Positions 8,901 to 17,045 of a stretch of DNA of 64,000 bases are shown here, piece after piece (position 1 is the stretch's first letter; each line of letters starts with the position of its first letter). The stretch covers positions 58,233 to 122,232 of the forward strand of contig CAISEB010000049.1 in NCBI GenBank assembly GCA_903884235.1, in the 5' to 3' direction. The position numbers and the translations under genes are program-made. The stretch comes from an uncultured Pseudomonadota bacterium (GTDB lineage: Bacteria; Pseudomonadota; Gammaproteobacteria; Steroidobacterales; Steroidobacteraceae). The notes under the pieces are model-generated. The model saw nothing but the letters and a program-made list of their open reading frames with translations. It had not been told where the DNA came from and made no database searches.

Positions 8901-11813
8901 CGCGGCCTTCACCGCCTGGTGAGCCTGCGGCTTGCCGTCGAGGTCGACGACGACCACCCGAAAGCGGACCTGTTCGCTGCTGCCCACCCAGCCTTCGCGA
9001 CGCACGCCGACGGCGAGCGCCGCCGGCACGAGATGGATGCGCCCGGTACTCGTCAGGATCTCGCCGTTGGCATCGGCGTATTCGAGCTCGGCGGTCAGCA
9101 CCGCCGGCTCGTCGAGGACCGGCAGGTCCGGCACGGTGACGCGGGCCGAGCCGTTCGCGTCGAGCGTCAGCGGCAGGACCTGGGTCTTGGCGAGCTTCGC
9201 CGGAGGACCGGTTTCGCCGTCAGAGGACTCCTCGCCATCCTCGCCCTCGCCGCCCTCGCGTGCGCTGCCCGTGACGAGCCCCTCGACGATGGGCTTGCCG
9301 CCGAACTGGAAGTCGTCGTATGCCGCGAAGCGGGCCGGTTGCGGCTCGACGACGGTGCGCAGCTTGACGGCGAGGCCCGGGGCGCTGCCGCCGGACATGT
9401 AGGCCACGTGCAGATCGACATCCGCGGCGGTCGCGCGCACGAGCGGGGTCGCCGGGCCGGTGACGCTGGCGCGCATCGACGGCAGCCGGTATTCCTCGAC
9501 CTTGAACTCGCCGCCCGTATGCCGCGTCGTCCCGTCAGCCCACCACACCACGTAGCGCCCAAGCTTCGCCTCGGCGGGGATCTTCCACTGGCTTTCGGCG
9601 ATTCCGTCCGCGCCAAAGCGGATCTCGGTCTTGTAGGACTGCCCGCTTTCCGGGTGCTCGATCATCAGCGTCACCGGCTCCCTGCTCATTTCGGGCACGG
9701 CGAAGCCGCGCATCACGTGCAGCCGCAGGATGTGCTTCATCGACACTGTCTCGCCGGCGCGGAAGAGCGGGCGATCGAACACCGTATGGAAGCGCTGCGC
9801 GTCGTAGACGGAGCCTTCCGGCAGGCTGAACTGCGACGGCGCGAGTCCCTGGCTCCAGCTGCTCAGCGCGAAGCTGAAATCACCCTCCTTGCGGGCGGAG
9901 GCGATGACCGGCGAGCCATACTCGCAGCTGTACCCCCATCGCGAGCCGGATGCGCCCCCGAAGGTCGCGGTACCGTCCTTACCCGTCTCGCCGTGCCACA
10001 GCACGGCGCCGGTGCAGTAGTTCGCGACCACCACCTCGGCACCAGGAACCGGCGTGCCATCGTCGAGGTGGGTCACCCAGACGAGCGACGACTCACGACC
10101 CAGCTTCATGTGCACGGTGAGGTTCGTGACCAGCGCCGCGGTCGAGACGTAGCGAACCTGGTCGCGACCGAGGAGCGACTGCCCGAGCAGGCGGCTCTCG
10201 AGCTCGACGACGTAGAAGCCCTTCTCCTTGAGCGGAATGCCAATCACCTCGAAGGCCTTGCCGCCCTCGGGCTTGGTCACGTGGAACTTCGTCGTCGGCT
10301 CGTTGCCTTCGAAGACGGACTTCGCACCGGTGGCTTCGACCCATCTATGGGTGGGATCGCCCGGGATTGAACCCTCGTCCTCGTCCCCGTCAGACTCGTC
10401 CGTCGCCATCTTCGGCTTCGCGGCTGACGGATCGGCCTTGGCGTTCCGGTCGACTTCGATCTTCTCCGTCTTCGGCTCCCCCGCCTCCTCGACGCGCTGC
10501 AGCCAGCGGCGGATGGACGACGGGTCGTCGAGCTTCAGCATGCGCGCCGGCATCGAGGCCTGGTACACCGGCAGTGTCCCTTCGAGATTGCGCAGCGTGA
10601 CCGGCAGCACGCCCCCTTCGCTCGCCTCGAGGACGCCGAAGGTGCCAGAGAACTTCGCGAGCGGCGGCAGTTCATCGACGTGGAGCTCGAGCGGGAAGCT
10701 CCCCGCGTTCTCGAGCACGCGGCCGGCGTCATCGACGAACTTCGCCGGCAGCGTGACGGTCACGTCCTTGAGCTCGGGGAAGGGGCCGGGGAAGCTGACT
10801 CGGTCGATCGTCGCGCCCTCGGCTCGCGATGGCGCCACGGGTTGCAGGATCTTGCCGCCGGGCAGCTTCAGCCGGACACCGAACGCGACACCGCGGGGAA
10901 CCGGGGCACTGAAGTTGACCGTGATCGGCAGCATGGGCAGGCAGCCGGCGCGGGCGTTGACGCGCGTGCATTCGACGCGCGCGACGAAGGCATCGCGCAC
11001 TCGGAATTCCAGCCGCTGTTCGTGGCCCGTCGCGATCCCGGATTCGGTGCGGATGCCCTCGCCCCAGTGGAGCGACACCTTCGAGCCGGGGGGCAGGCTG
11101 CGCTGGCAACGCACCAGGGAGAGCTTCGCCTCGGACCTGCGCAGGGTCTCGTCCATGACCGCGACATGACTGACCTTGCCATCCTTCCACAGCAGCTCGA
11201 AGTACTGGTATCCAAACTCCGCGCTGTTCTTCAGCACTGCGGCGCGCGCGGCCCCGGTCAGCACCTCGACCGGGATCTTCTCGCCGACGCCATCGACGGA
11301 GCAGTACGCCTTCGCCCTGATCGATTCCACGGTCGCAGGGGCATCGAGCTTCAGCACGAACACCTGGTGCTCGTCGACGACCTCCCAGCCTTCGCGGGGA
11401 TACGAGATGTCGATCGCGGGGCCGCCGGTCGAGAACTCGAAGCTGCGCCGTCCGCCGACGGGCACGCCGCGCGAGGTCTTCAATCCCTCGCGCAGCGTGA
11501 ACGCGCACTTCAGGCCCGCAGGCAGGTCGTCATCGAAGTCGTAGACCCAGTTGCGCGTGTCGGCCCAGCGACCCTTGCCCGGCGCCTGGCAACGCGCGAT
11601 GAACGGATCGGGCAGGCGCGGGTCGCCGAGCGCCACCATCGCTTCGCTGAACCGCGCTGTGACCTGCCGGACTTGCTTGGCGTCGCCGTCGGGACTGAAG
11701 ATCTCGACGGTCGCCGCCCGGGCGGCGGGATCATCCGCCCAGGCGCCTGGCGTCGGGGCGAGGAACAGGGAGCAGAGGATTATCGCGATCGACCGGGCGG
11801 TGCGTCCGTACAC
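5943..11813 (-). CDS. yfhM: Bacterial alpha-2-macroglobulin (periplasmic protease trap)
   Basis: A 1956-residue exported protein starting at a GTG with a GGAG ribosome-binding site 7 nt upstream. It has a Sec signal peptide ending near PGAWA-DDP. The layout matches bacterial alpha-2-macroglobulins: N-terminal MG domains, a bait region, then the thioester domain. The thioester motif is intact as NCIEQQ with Cys1503, so the protein should be able to trap proteases covalently. There is no lipobox at the signal-peptide end, so a soluble periplasmic form is more likely than a lipoprotein. It is the first gene of an operon with pbpC, consistent with the accepted idea that the pair defends and repairs the wall when the outer membrane is breached. 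Confidence 0.95.
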   Translation of the reverse strand: MYGRTARSIAIILCSLFLAPTPGAWADDPAARAATVEIFSPDGDAKQVRQVTARFSEAMVALGDPRLPDPFIARCQAPGKGRWADTRNWVYDFDDDLPAGLKCAFTLREGLKTSRGVPVGGRRSFEFSTGGPAIDISYPREGWEVVDEHQVFVLKLDAPATVESIRAKAYCSVDGVGEKIPVEVLTGAARAAVLKNSAEFGYQYFELLWKDGKVSHVAVMDETLRRSEAKLSLVRCQRSLPPGSKVSLHWGEGIRTESGIATGHEQRLEFRVRDAFVARVECTRVNARAGCLPMLPITVNFSAPVPRGVAFGVRLKLPGGKILQPVAPSRAEGATIDRVSFPGPFPELKDVTVTLPAKFVDDAGRVLENAGSFPLELHVDELPPLAKFSGTFGVLEASEGGVLPVTLRNLEGTLPVYQASMPARMLKLDDPSSIRRWLQRVEEAGEPKTEKIEVDRNAKADPSAAKPKMATDESDGDEDEGSIPGDPTHRWVEATGAKSVFEGNEPTTKFHVTKPEGGKAFEVIGIPLKEKGFYVVELESRLLGQSLLGRDQVRYVSTAALVTNLTVHMKLGRESSLVWVTHLDDGTPVPGAEVVVANYCTGAVLWHGETGKDGTATFGGASGSRWGYSCEYGSPVIASARKEGDFSFALSSWSQGLAPSQFSLPEGSVYDAQRFHTVFDRPLFRAGETVSMKHILRLHVMRGFAVPEMSREPVTLMIEHPESGQSYKTEIRFGADGIAESQWKIPAEAKLGRYVVWWADGTTRHTGGEFKVEEYRLPSMRASVTGPATPLVRATAADVDLHVAYMSGGSAPGLAVKLRTVVEPQPARFAAYDDFQFGGKPIVEGLVTGSAREGGEGEDGEESSDGETGPPAKLAKTQVLPLTLDANGSARVTVPDLPVLDEPAVLTAELEYADANGEILTSTGRIHLVPAALAVGVRREGWVGSSEQVRFRVVVVDLDGKPQAHQAVKAALYQVQSFSYRKRLIGGFYAYETTRETKRLPAACQGETDAQGLLICDVAPGVAGEILVRAETVDAAGHAVGANTSIWVVDQDSWWFGGTSGDRMDVLPERKSYEAGETAHLQVRMPFREATALVTVEREGVISEFVTHLSGRNPVIDVPILGHYSPNVYVSVLAVRGRVAHAEGKVPASMKGEEISALVDLNKPAFRLGIATIKVGWKPHRLDVTVSTDHPTYKVREHATATIHVARADGGALPAGSEVAVAAVDAALLELAPNRSWNLLAAMMDERGLEVSTATAQSQVVGKRHYGRKAVPAGGGGGRDRARDLFDTLLYWKARVTLDAHGDATVSVPLNDSLSEFKIVAVASGGTGLFGTGSATVTTTQDVVLLSGLPPLVREGDQYSAVFTLRNASTRPMALDVTGSMTGVLVQPLTPQRIELAAGQSRDLSWRITAPLGQATTRWDVTAREVGGEAGDRVRLTQAVIPAYPTRTYQATISQLNRAYTEPVARPVGAIAGRGGLDITLRARLGDGLDGVREFVSLYPYNCIEQQLSRTIALRDKAAWERVVARLPAYLDAEGLVKYFPTDWLSGDDALTSYVLAIASEAGWEIPETVRERMLEALTKFVTGRIVRGSALPTADLTVRKLAAIDALGRYGKADRAMLGSITIEPTLWPTSALLDWVGILERVPGIPNAAAQRATTLELLRARMNFQGTVMGFSTERTDALWWLMISTDSNANRMLLAVLGRPEWREDVPRLVRGALMRQQHGHWNTTVANAWGVLAMEKFSAAFESVPVAGTTTLRYGADARSVPWTAKGAAGEATLPWHDGPGQLEVTHAGTGAPWLMVRATAALPLDRPLSTGFKVTRTETPLEQKQPGHWTRGDVVRVRLELEAQSDMTWVVVDDPIPAGATILGSGLGGQSELLTRGERKEGWAWPAFQERRFDAFRAYYRYVPKGSWTVEYTLRLNNAGTFLKPATRVEAMYAPEMFSETPNAAVTVER

Positions 11814-12040
11814 GTCAACTCTCCGAATGGCGACTCATCCCTGGAGGGTGCATTGTCGCGGAACCGGGAGCCGAGCGCTGCCGTTCCGCGACGATTCGGG
11901 ACTCCACCGCAGGGCGTGCCCACTGCGACGGGCGGGATGATCCATAGGGTGTGCGTGCCAGGGCGGCCTACGGACCAGACCGGCCCGATCCTCGCGGTAG
12001 CCGCTGCGACGCAGCATTGGCAATACGGCGCGCGGGCTCG
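11814..12040. other. Intergenic region upstream of the yfhM-pbpC operon
   Basis: 227 bp between the 3' end of the Nudix regulator gene and the GTG of the alpha-2-macroglobulin gene, both minus strand. It must contain the operon promoter unless it is read through. I see no strong promoter match, repeat or coding remnant. Confidence 0.4.
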
Positions 12041-12775
12041 CTAGTCGCGCTTCGGCTCGAATGTTCGCGGGAAATAGATCGGTTCTGAACGACTCGCGAG
12101 GCGGTACAGCTGCGCCGGGCGCTTCCCGGTCTGGCGCTGGCGATCGATCGGCTCGACGACGCCCGCCGCGAGCACCCGGGTGCGGAACGCGCTCTTCTCG
12201 ACCGGCCGCCCGAGCACGATCTCATACGCTCGCTGCAGGTCTGGGAGCGTGAATTCCCTCGGCAGCAGGAATGCCGGGAGCGAGGTGTACTCCACCTTCG
12301 CGCGCAGTCGCTCGACCGCGGCGGCGAGTAGCTTCGCATGGTCGAACGCCAGTCGCCCCCGGACGCCCGCTCCCGCGACCGGCCACCAGCGAACATCGGC
12401 CGCGTTGGCGCCCGGCACCAGCTGGATCGAGTCCGCCGGCAGGAGTGCGAAATACAGATGAGTCGTCGACCAGCCGCGTGGATCGCGCGCCTTCGACCCC
12501 CAGCTCCCGACCTGCTCGAGGTATGGCGCCACCGCGCCGGTCTTCACCGCGAGCTTGCGCCGCGCGCAGGCCTCGAGCGAATCGTCGGCCGACACGTCGA
12601 TGAATCCGCCGGGTAGCGCCCAGAGGCCCGGGTATGGTTCGGTCGCGAGCGACGGTCGCTGGACCAGGAGCACCTGCAGCTCGTCCTGCAGCACGCCGAA
12701 GATCGCGACATCCACCGTCACGAAGGGACGTTGGGTCGGAAGTCCTGGCAGATCCTGACCGTCGGTCGGTGACAT
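12041..12775 (-). CDS. NrtR-like transcriptional regulator (inactive Nudix domain plus winged helix)
   Basis: A 244-residue protein with an N-terminal Nudix fold (about 18-150) and a C-terminal winged-helix domain (about 165-235) containing LLPREFTLPDLQRAYE, the signature of the NrtR family. The Nudix box (about G56-G80) is degraded. The expected RE..EE core reads RRKLAVKTG, with Lys74, Val77 and Lys78 at positions that normally carry catalytic glutamates. It should therefore bind but not hydrolyse a nucleotide such as ADP-ribose. NrtR proteins repress NAD-metabolism genes and are released by ADP-ribose; that this one controls the divergent SPFH/NAD-kinase-like genes is inference from position and from the palindrome between them. 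The ATG is preceded closely by GAGGGG. Confidence 0.85.
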   Translation of the reverse strand: MSPTDGQDLPGLPTQRPFVTVDVAIFGVLQDELQVLLVQRPSLATEPYPGLWALPGGFIDVSADDSLEACARRKLAVKTGAVAPYLEQVGSWGSKARDPRGWSTTHLYFALLPADSIQLVPGANAADVRWWPVAGAGVRGRLAFDHAKLLAAAVERLRAKVEYTSLPAFLLPREFTLPDLQRAYEIVLGRPVEKSAFRTRVLAAGVVEPIDRQRQTGKRPAQLYRLASRSEPIYFPRTFEPKRD

Positions 12776-12795
12776 AGCCCCTCATCCAGCCTGTG

Positions 12796-12825
12796 TTGAC
12801 AGCTTAATTCTTATAGTGGTACTGT
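12796..12825 (+). promoter_or_regulatory. Putative sigma-70 promoter for the SPFH/NAD-kinase-like operon
   Basis: A consensus -35 box TTGACA (12796-12801) is followed after 18 bp by TACTGT (12820-12825) as a weak -10. The stretch is A+T-rich against the surrounding DNA. Transcription would start near base 12832, right at the left edge of the 9+9 palindrome. Confidence 0.5.
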
Positions 12826-12833
12826 GCAACTTA

Positions 12834-12856
12834 ACAAGTGGGACAGACCCACTTGT
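12834..12856. promoter_or_regulatory. Perfect 9-bp inverted repeat, probable operator
   Basis: The arms ACAAGTGGG (12834-12842) and CCCACTTGT (12848-12856) are perfectly complementary and separated by ACAGA. The repeat sits between the predicted promoter and the ribosome-binding site of the SPFH gene, the classical place for a repressor operator. The divergent NrtR-like regulator is the obvious candidate ligand. A 5' untranslated hairpin is the alternative reading. Confidence 0.6.
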
Positions 12857-12884
12857 CTCGACCCGGATCATCAAGGAGACCGCC

Positions 12885-13931
12885 ATGTTCGGACTCGGCT
12901 TCGTCAAGGTGCCGCCCACCACCTACGTCATGCAGTACCGCGCGGGCACCATCCGGCGCGAAGGCGCCGGCCTCTCGTTCTTCTACTTCAAGCCCACCAG
13001 CTCGCTGGTCGCCGTCCCGGTCGGCAGCCGCGACCAGGGGTTCATGTTCGGATTCGCGACGTCGGACTTCCAGCAGGTCACCGTGCAGGGCCAGGTGACG
13101 TTCCGGGTCAGCGAGGCGCGCAAGACGGCCGCCCTCCTCGACTACACGCTGCGGCCGGACGGCTCCGGGTATGGGAGCGAGGATCCCGAGAAGCTGCCCC
13201 AGCGGGTGGTGCGCACGGTCGAGGTGCTCTGCCAGCAGCTGGTCAACGGCATGCCGCTGAAGCAGGCGCTGCAGTCCCCGGCCCAGCTCGCGCTGCAGGT
13301 CGCGAGGGGCCTGCGCAGCCACCTGGAGTTCCAGTCACTCGGGCTCGAGCTCCTCGACCTGTCGATCGTCGCGGTCAAGCCGATGCCCGAGACCGCGAAG
13401 GCGCTCGAGGCGGAGGCCCGGGAATTGATCCTGCGCGGCGCCGACGACGCGATCTTCGAGCGGCGCAATGCAGCGGTTGCGAACGAGCGGGCGATCAAGG
13501 AAAGCGAGCTCGACACCGAAGTCGCCGTCGAGCAGAAGAAGCGCACGATCAAGGAGACCCAGCTCGAGGCCGAGGCCAGCCTGCGCAAGCGCCGCCAGGA
13601 ACTGCGGGCGGCCGACATGCAGGCCGACATCGAGATCGAGGAGAGCCGCAAGGCCTTCGTGGCGCGCAACGCCGAAAACACGCGCACGCTGGCGGAGGCG
13701 GAAGCCCATCGCGTCGCGGCGGTGATGGACGCCCTGAAGGACAGCGACCCCCGGGTCGTGCAGGCCCTCGCGTCCACCGGCATGCAGCCCAGCCAGCTGA
13801 TCGCGCAGGCCTTCGGCGGGATCGCCGAGAGGGCCGAGCGGATCGGGCAGCTGAACATGTCGCCGGAACTGCTGCAGGCCCTGATGCAGCCAACGGCACC
13901 CCCCACGTCGCGGGAACCGAAGCCGCGATAG
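12885..13931 (+). CDS. SPFH/Band 7 (stomatin-like) domain protein
   Basis: A 348-residue protein with an N-terminal SPFH domain (about 5-175) and a long charged helical segment (about 190-290) rich in Glu, Lys, Arg and Ala, predicted to form a coiled coil. There is no clear transmembrane helix, unlike many stomatins, so membrane association would be peripheral or through oligomerisation. The ATG at 12885 has the ribosome-binding site AAGGAG (12873-12878) at ideal spacing; an in-frame GTG upstream would place the promoter inside the gene and is rejected. SPFH proteins build membrane scaffolds. Here the downstream NAD-kinase-like gene follows at once, so the two proteins probably act together. 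Function unknown. Confidence 0.85.
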   Translation: MFGLGFVKVPPTTYVMQYRAGTIRREGAGLSFFYFKPTSSLVAVPVGSRDQGFMFGFATSDFQQVTVQGQVTFRVSEARKTAALLDYTLRPDGSGYGSEDPEKLPQRVVRTVEVLCQQLVNGMPLKQALQSPAQLALQVARGLRSHLEFQSLGLELLDLSIVAVKPMPETAKALEAEARELILRGADDAIFERRNAAVANERAIKESELDTEVAVEQKKRTIKETQLEAEASLRKRRQELRAADMQADIEIEESRKAFVARNAENTRTLAEAEAHRVAAVMDALKDSDPRVVQALASTGMQPSQLIAQAFGGIAERAERIGQLNMSPELLQALMQPTAPPTSREPKPR

Positions 13932-13941
13932 GAGGCCCATC

Positions 13942-14880
13942 GTGCTCACGGCCAGCGACAGGAAGGTGATCGTCGTCACGCGTCGCACGCGCCTCGAGGA
14001 GCTGGTGGCGCGGTTCCACACGCGCGACCAGGCGAAGTTCTACGTCGAGCACCTCGGCGCCGACTTCCACGACTACGAGCTCGAGCACCAGCGCTACCAG
14101 GACGCCCGCCGCGTCGTCGCGGACGCCCTGGAAGGCCACCACCGGCACCAGTTCCTCGACCGGGCGTACCTGCCCAACTTCGTGTTCGGGGCGCAAGAGG
14201 TCGTCGTGGCGCTGGGCCAGGACGGCCTCGTCGCGAACACGATGAAGTACCTGGACGGCCAGCCACTGGTGGGCGTCAACCCGGATCCCGACCGCTACGA
14301 TGGCGTGCTGCTGCCGTTCCGGCCGGCGGACCTCCCGACCCTGATCCCGGGCGTGATCCGGGAGCAGCAGCGCACCCGCGCCGTGACGATGGCCGTGGCG
14401 CGCCTCACGGACGGCCAGCAGCTCCATGCGGTGAACGACCTGTTCATCGGTCCGCGCAGCCATACGTCGCTACGCTACGAGATCGCACTCGGTGAACATC
14501 GCGAGCTGCAGTCCTCGAGCGGCATGATCGTCGCGACCGGACTCGGCTCGACAGGCTGGATGAAGAGCGTGGTGGCCGGTGCCGCCGGAATTGCCGCGGG
14601 GCTGTCCGGCGCTCGCGGCCTGAAACCCTACGCGGCGACGCCCTGGGATACGGACCACCTCGTCTTCGCCGTGCGCGAGCCGTTCCCGAGCCACACGACC
14701 CGCGCATCACTCGTGTGCGGATCGATCCCACGGGCGCGGTCGCTGGTGGTCACGTCACTCACACCGGACCAGGGCGTGATCTTCAGCGACGGCATCGAGT
14801 CGGACTTCCTCGCCTTCGGTGCCGGGACGCGCGCAGAGATCCGGGTCGCGGATCGCCAGGGACGCCTCGTGATCGACTAG
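13942..14880 (+). CDS. NAD-kinase-like protein with a variant GGDG motif
   Basis: A 312-residue protein of the NAD kinase/diacylglycerol kinase fold. The nucleotide-binding motif, normally GGDG, reads G92-Q-D94-G here, keeping the catalytic aspartate. The downstream PLVGVNPDP, the NDLFIGPRSHTS segment (N165-D166) and GSTGW (202-206) match conserved parts of NAD kinases. The N-terminal 75 residues are unlike housekeeping NAD kinases. The GTG start has an AGGAGG site (13930-13935) overlapping the stop codon of the SPFH gene, so translation is coupled. Activity as a NAD kinase is plausible but unproven; the motif change and the SPFH partner suggest a specialised enzyme. Confidence 0.75.
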   Translation: MLTASDRKVIVVTRRTRLEELVARFHTRDQAKFYVEHLGADFHDYELEHQRYQDARRVVADALEGHHRHQFLDRAYLPNFVFGAQEVVVALGQDGLVANTMKYLDGQPLVGVNPDPDRYDGVLLPFRPADLPTLIPGVIREQQRTRAVTMAVARLTDGQQLHAVNDLFIGPRSHTSLRYEIALGEHRELQSSSGMIVATGLGSTGWMKSVVAGAAGIAAGLSGARGLKPYAATPWDTDHLVFAVREPFPSHTTRASLVCGSIPRARSLVVTSLTPDQGVIFSDGIESDFLAFGAGTRAEIRVADRQGRLVID

Positions 14881-14921
14881 CGGCGACTCAAGGCGGGTCC
14901 CGACCGGTCGCGATCGGACCG

Positions 14922-16814
14922 TCACTCCCGCTCCGGCTGCTCCACGCCGACCTGCCTGAGTCGCTCCCGGACGTAGGCCGAGGTCGGATCCAGGTGGTAT
15001 GCCGCCAACCAGTATCGTCGGGCAGCCGGCTCGTCCTTGCGCCGCAGCGCGACGTCGCCGAGCGTCAGGTAGCCATTGATGTTCGGCCGCAGGGCGTTCG
15101 ACGCCGTTGCGTCCTCGATCGCACCGTCAAGGTCCCCGGAATGCAGGCGCGTGGCCGCGCGACCTGCATATGGGGCGAACCCCTTTTGGATCGAAAGCGA
15201 TCGATCGAAGGCCGTACGGGCCTCGTCGTCCCGCCCCCGCAGGAGGAGTGCATAGCCGTAGTTGCTCTGCACGTCGGCATTGCCCGGATCCAGCACGGAC
15301 GCAAGCAGGGCGTCATCGAGCGCGTCCGGGCCCGGCCGCGACTTCTGCCGGCGGATCCAGCCGATCGACCGGTTGGTGAGCGCGGCGGCCTTCTCTGGCC
15401 CCGTCGTCGCGCGGAAGAACTCGGCCGTGCAGTCGCCGACGAGCGTCGGCGAAGCATCATCGAGCGGGCGCGCGGCTCTGCGGCAGTTCGCACCGGGATC
15501 CGGACCGGGCGCGTGGTCCGACCAGGCCCGAACGCGCGCCTGCACCTGCTCGACCGCTTCCGTCGTTGCATCGCTGCGATCCGTCCCGGCCCGCTTCGCC
15601 GCCTGCTGGACGTCGAGGCGGGCCTGGTCGAGCTCACCGACCCACAGGTGGGCCTCGGCCTGCCCGAGCAGGGCATCCGCGGACCAGGGCAGCAGCTCGA
15701 CGACATGACGCCGATCCTGCAACGAGCCCTCCATGTCGCCGAGCGCATGTCGCGACAAGGCTCGCTCCTTGTAGGCGGAAGGCTCAGCAGGCTGCAGGCG
15801 AGCCTGCGCATCGAGGTCGGCGAGCGCCGCAGCATAGGCGCCGATGGCGTTCTCAGCGTACGCGCGTTCATGCAGGTACACGGGATCGTCATGGACCAGC
15901 GCACAGGCGGCATCGAGGTCGCGCAGCGCTTCGGCGTAATGCTCGCGTCCGTTGTGCACGTAGCCGCGCCGATACAGCAGCGTCGCCTTCTGCTTGGGGT
16001 CCGTCGCTCGGCCGATTGCCGACGCGCAGTCCGCGTCCCAGCTGGCCGCTTCCGTGTCACCGTGCATCGGGCAGCCCCGGGGATCGACCGGATGCGCGGA
16101 CACGGGCGCAGGTGCAGGTGCAGGCGCCACCGGGCCCTTGGCGTCCGTCTGCATCGGCTTCACGTAGCGGATCCGGCCCTCCGCGACGGACCAGAGCGCT
16201 GTCCGGGTGCCGACGTACAGCGGCCGATGCTCGCGCAGCGACAGGTAGACGTGGAATTCCGTCGGCGTGAGCGTCAGCAGGTGTGTCACGAACATCGCGC
16301 TTTCCCGAGCGCTGGCCGGAGGCGGGACCAGCGTCAGGCAGGTGACGGTCGAGTCGAGCACGCGATCGCCGTCGACGCGGAAGTGGCGACCGACAGCGAC
16401 CCCGCGACTCTTGGCGTCACTGCCAATGAAATAGAGCCGCGTCGTCCCGTCCTCGGTGACGGGTATCGACTTGTAGGTGAGGTCGCACCAGTTGTGGATG
16501 AGGCTTCGGGCCGAGGCCACCGCCGAATCCGCGGCGACGGCACCAGCCAGGTCGGCGTCATGGAGCGCCCGACCCTCCCGTTCGGCCATCGCCGTGGCAT
16601 CGGCGAACTCGGCGGGAATCGCCGAGCTGGTGTCCTTGGCGTTTGCGACCCCGGCGTGCAGGCAGACCAGGGCACCAACGATCAGTGTGGTCGCGACCCG
16701 GGCGGCGAGGCGGCCCGACGCGCGAGGCGGGTTGCGGCCACCGGCGCGCCTGCAATGCATTGCCTCGATCAGCATCGCTCCGGTCCGCATCTGGGACATC
16801 CCTGTCGCCGTCAT
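14922..16814 (-). CDS. Exported tetratricopeptide-repeat protein of unknown function
   Basis: About 630 residues from the ATG at 16814; other in-frame ATGs at 16799 and 16790 (the last with AGGGA upstream) would also precede the signal peptide, whose core is TTLIVGALVCLHAGVANA. The frame stays open further upstream to 16982, but those 56 residues look non-coding. After a roughly 200-residue N-terminal domain without recognised motifs come TPR-like helical repeats in two blocks (ALRDLDAACAL, ALADLDAQARL, AFDRSLSIQKG and others). This suggests a periplasmic protein-protein interaction scaffold. It is convergent with the NAD-kinase-like gene. I do not recognise the family. Confidence 0.75.
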   Translation of the reverse strand: MTATGMSQMRTGAMLIEAMHCRRAGGRNPPRASGRLAARVATTLIVGALVCLHAGVANAKDTSSAIPAEFADATAMAEREGRALHDADLAGAVAADSAVASARSLIHNWCDLTYKSIPVTEDGTTRLYFIGSDAKSRGVAVGRHFRVDGDRVLDSTVTCLTLVPPPASARESAMFVTHLLTLTPTEFHVYLSLREHRPLYVGTRTALWSVAEGRIRYVKPMQTDAKGPVAPAPAPAPVSAHPVDPRGCPMHGDTEAASWDADCASAIGRATDPKQKATLLYRRGYVHNGREHYAEALRDLDAACALVHDDPVYLHERAYAENAIGAYAAALADLDAQARLQPAEPSAYKERALSRHALGDMEGSLQDRRHVVELLPWSADALLGQAEAHLWVGELDQARLDVQQAAKRAGTDRSDATTEAVEQVQARVRAWSDHAPGPDPGANCRRAARPLDDASPTLVGDCTAEFFRATTGPEKAAALTNRSIGWIRRQKSRPGPDALDDALLASVLDPGNADVQSNYGYALLLRGRDDEARTAFDRSLSIQKGFAPYAGRAATRLHSGDLDGAIEDATASNALRPNINGYLTLGDVALRRKDEPAARRYWLAAYHLDPTSAYVRERLRQVGVEQPERE

Positions 16815-17045
16815 GGTCCCGATCAACGCTACTCCGCTCGGTCGGCACCGGCAACCTGGACGCGCGCCCGGCACAGCCACATGCTTACGTCTGCAGAACC
16901 CTTCGTGGACGATGTCGTGTGCGATGTCACTTTCGTGCTGGCGCGTCACGCAGGCAGTCGGCGGATCGTTGGCAAAGAGCACGCGATCGGCACGTGCGCC
17001 CGGTATCGAGGACGCATTTCGGGTCCCGGCCCCACCGAGACCAGT

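Noticed and set aside
5865..10370. A 1501-codon open frame on the plus strand
   Set aside because: It lies antisense to the alpha-2-macroglobulin and pbpC genes, has an Arg/His/Gly-rich composition with no domain, and is explained by high G+C codon bias.
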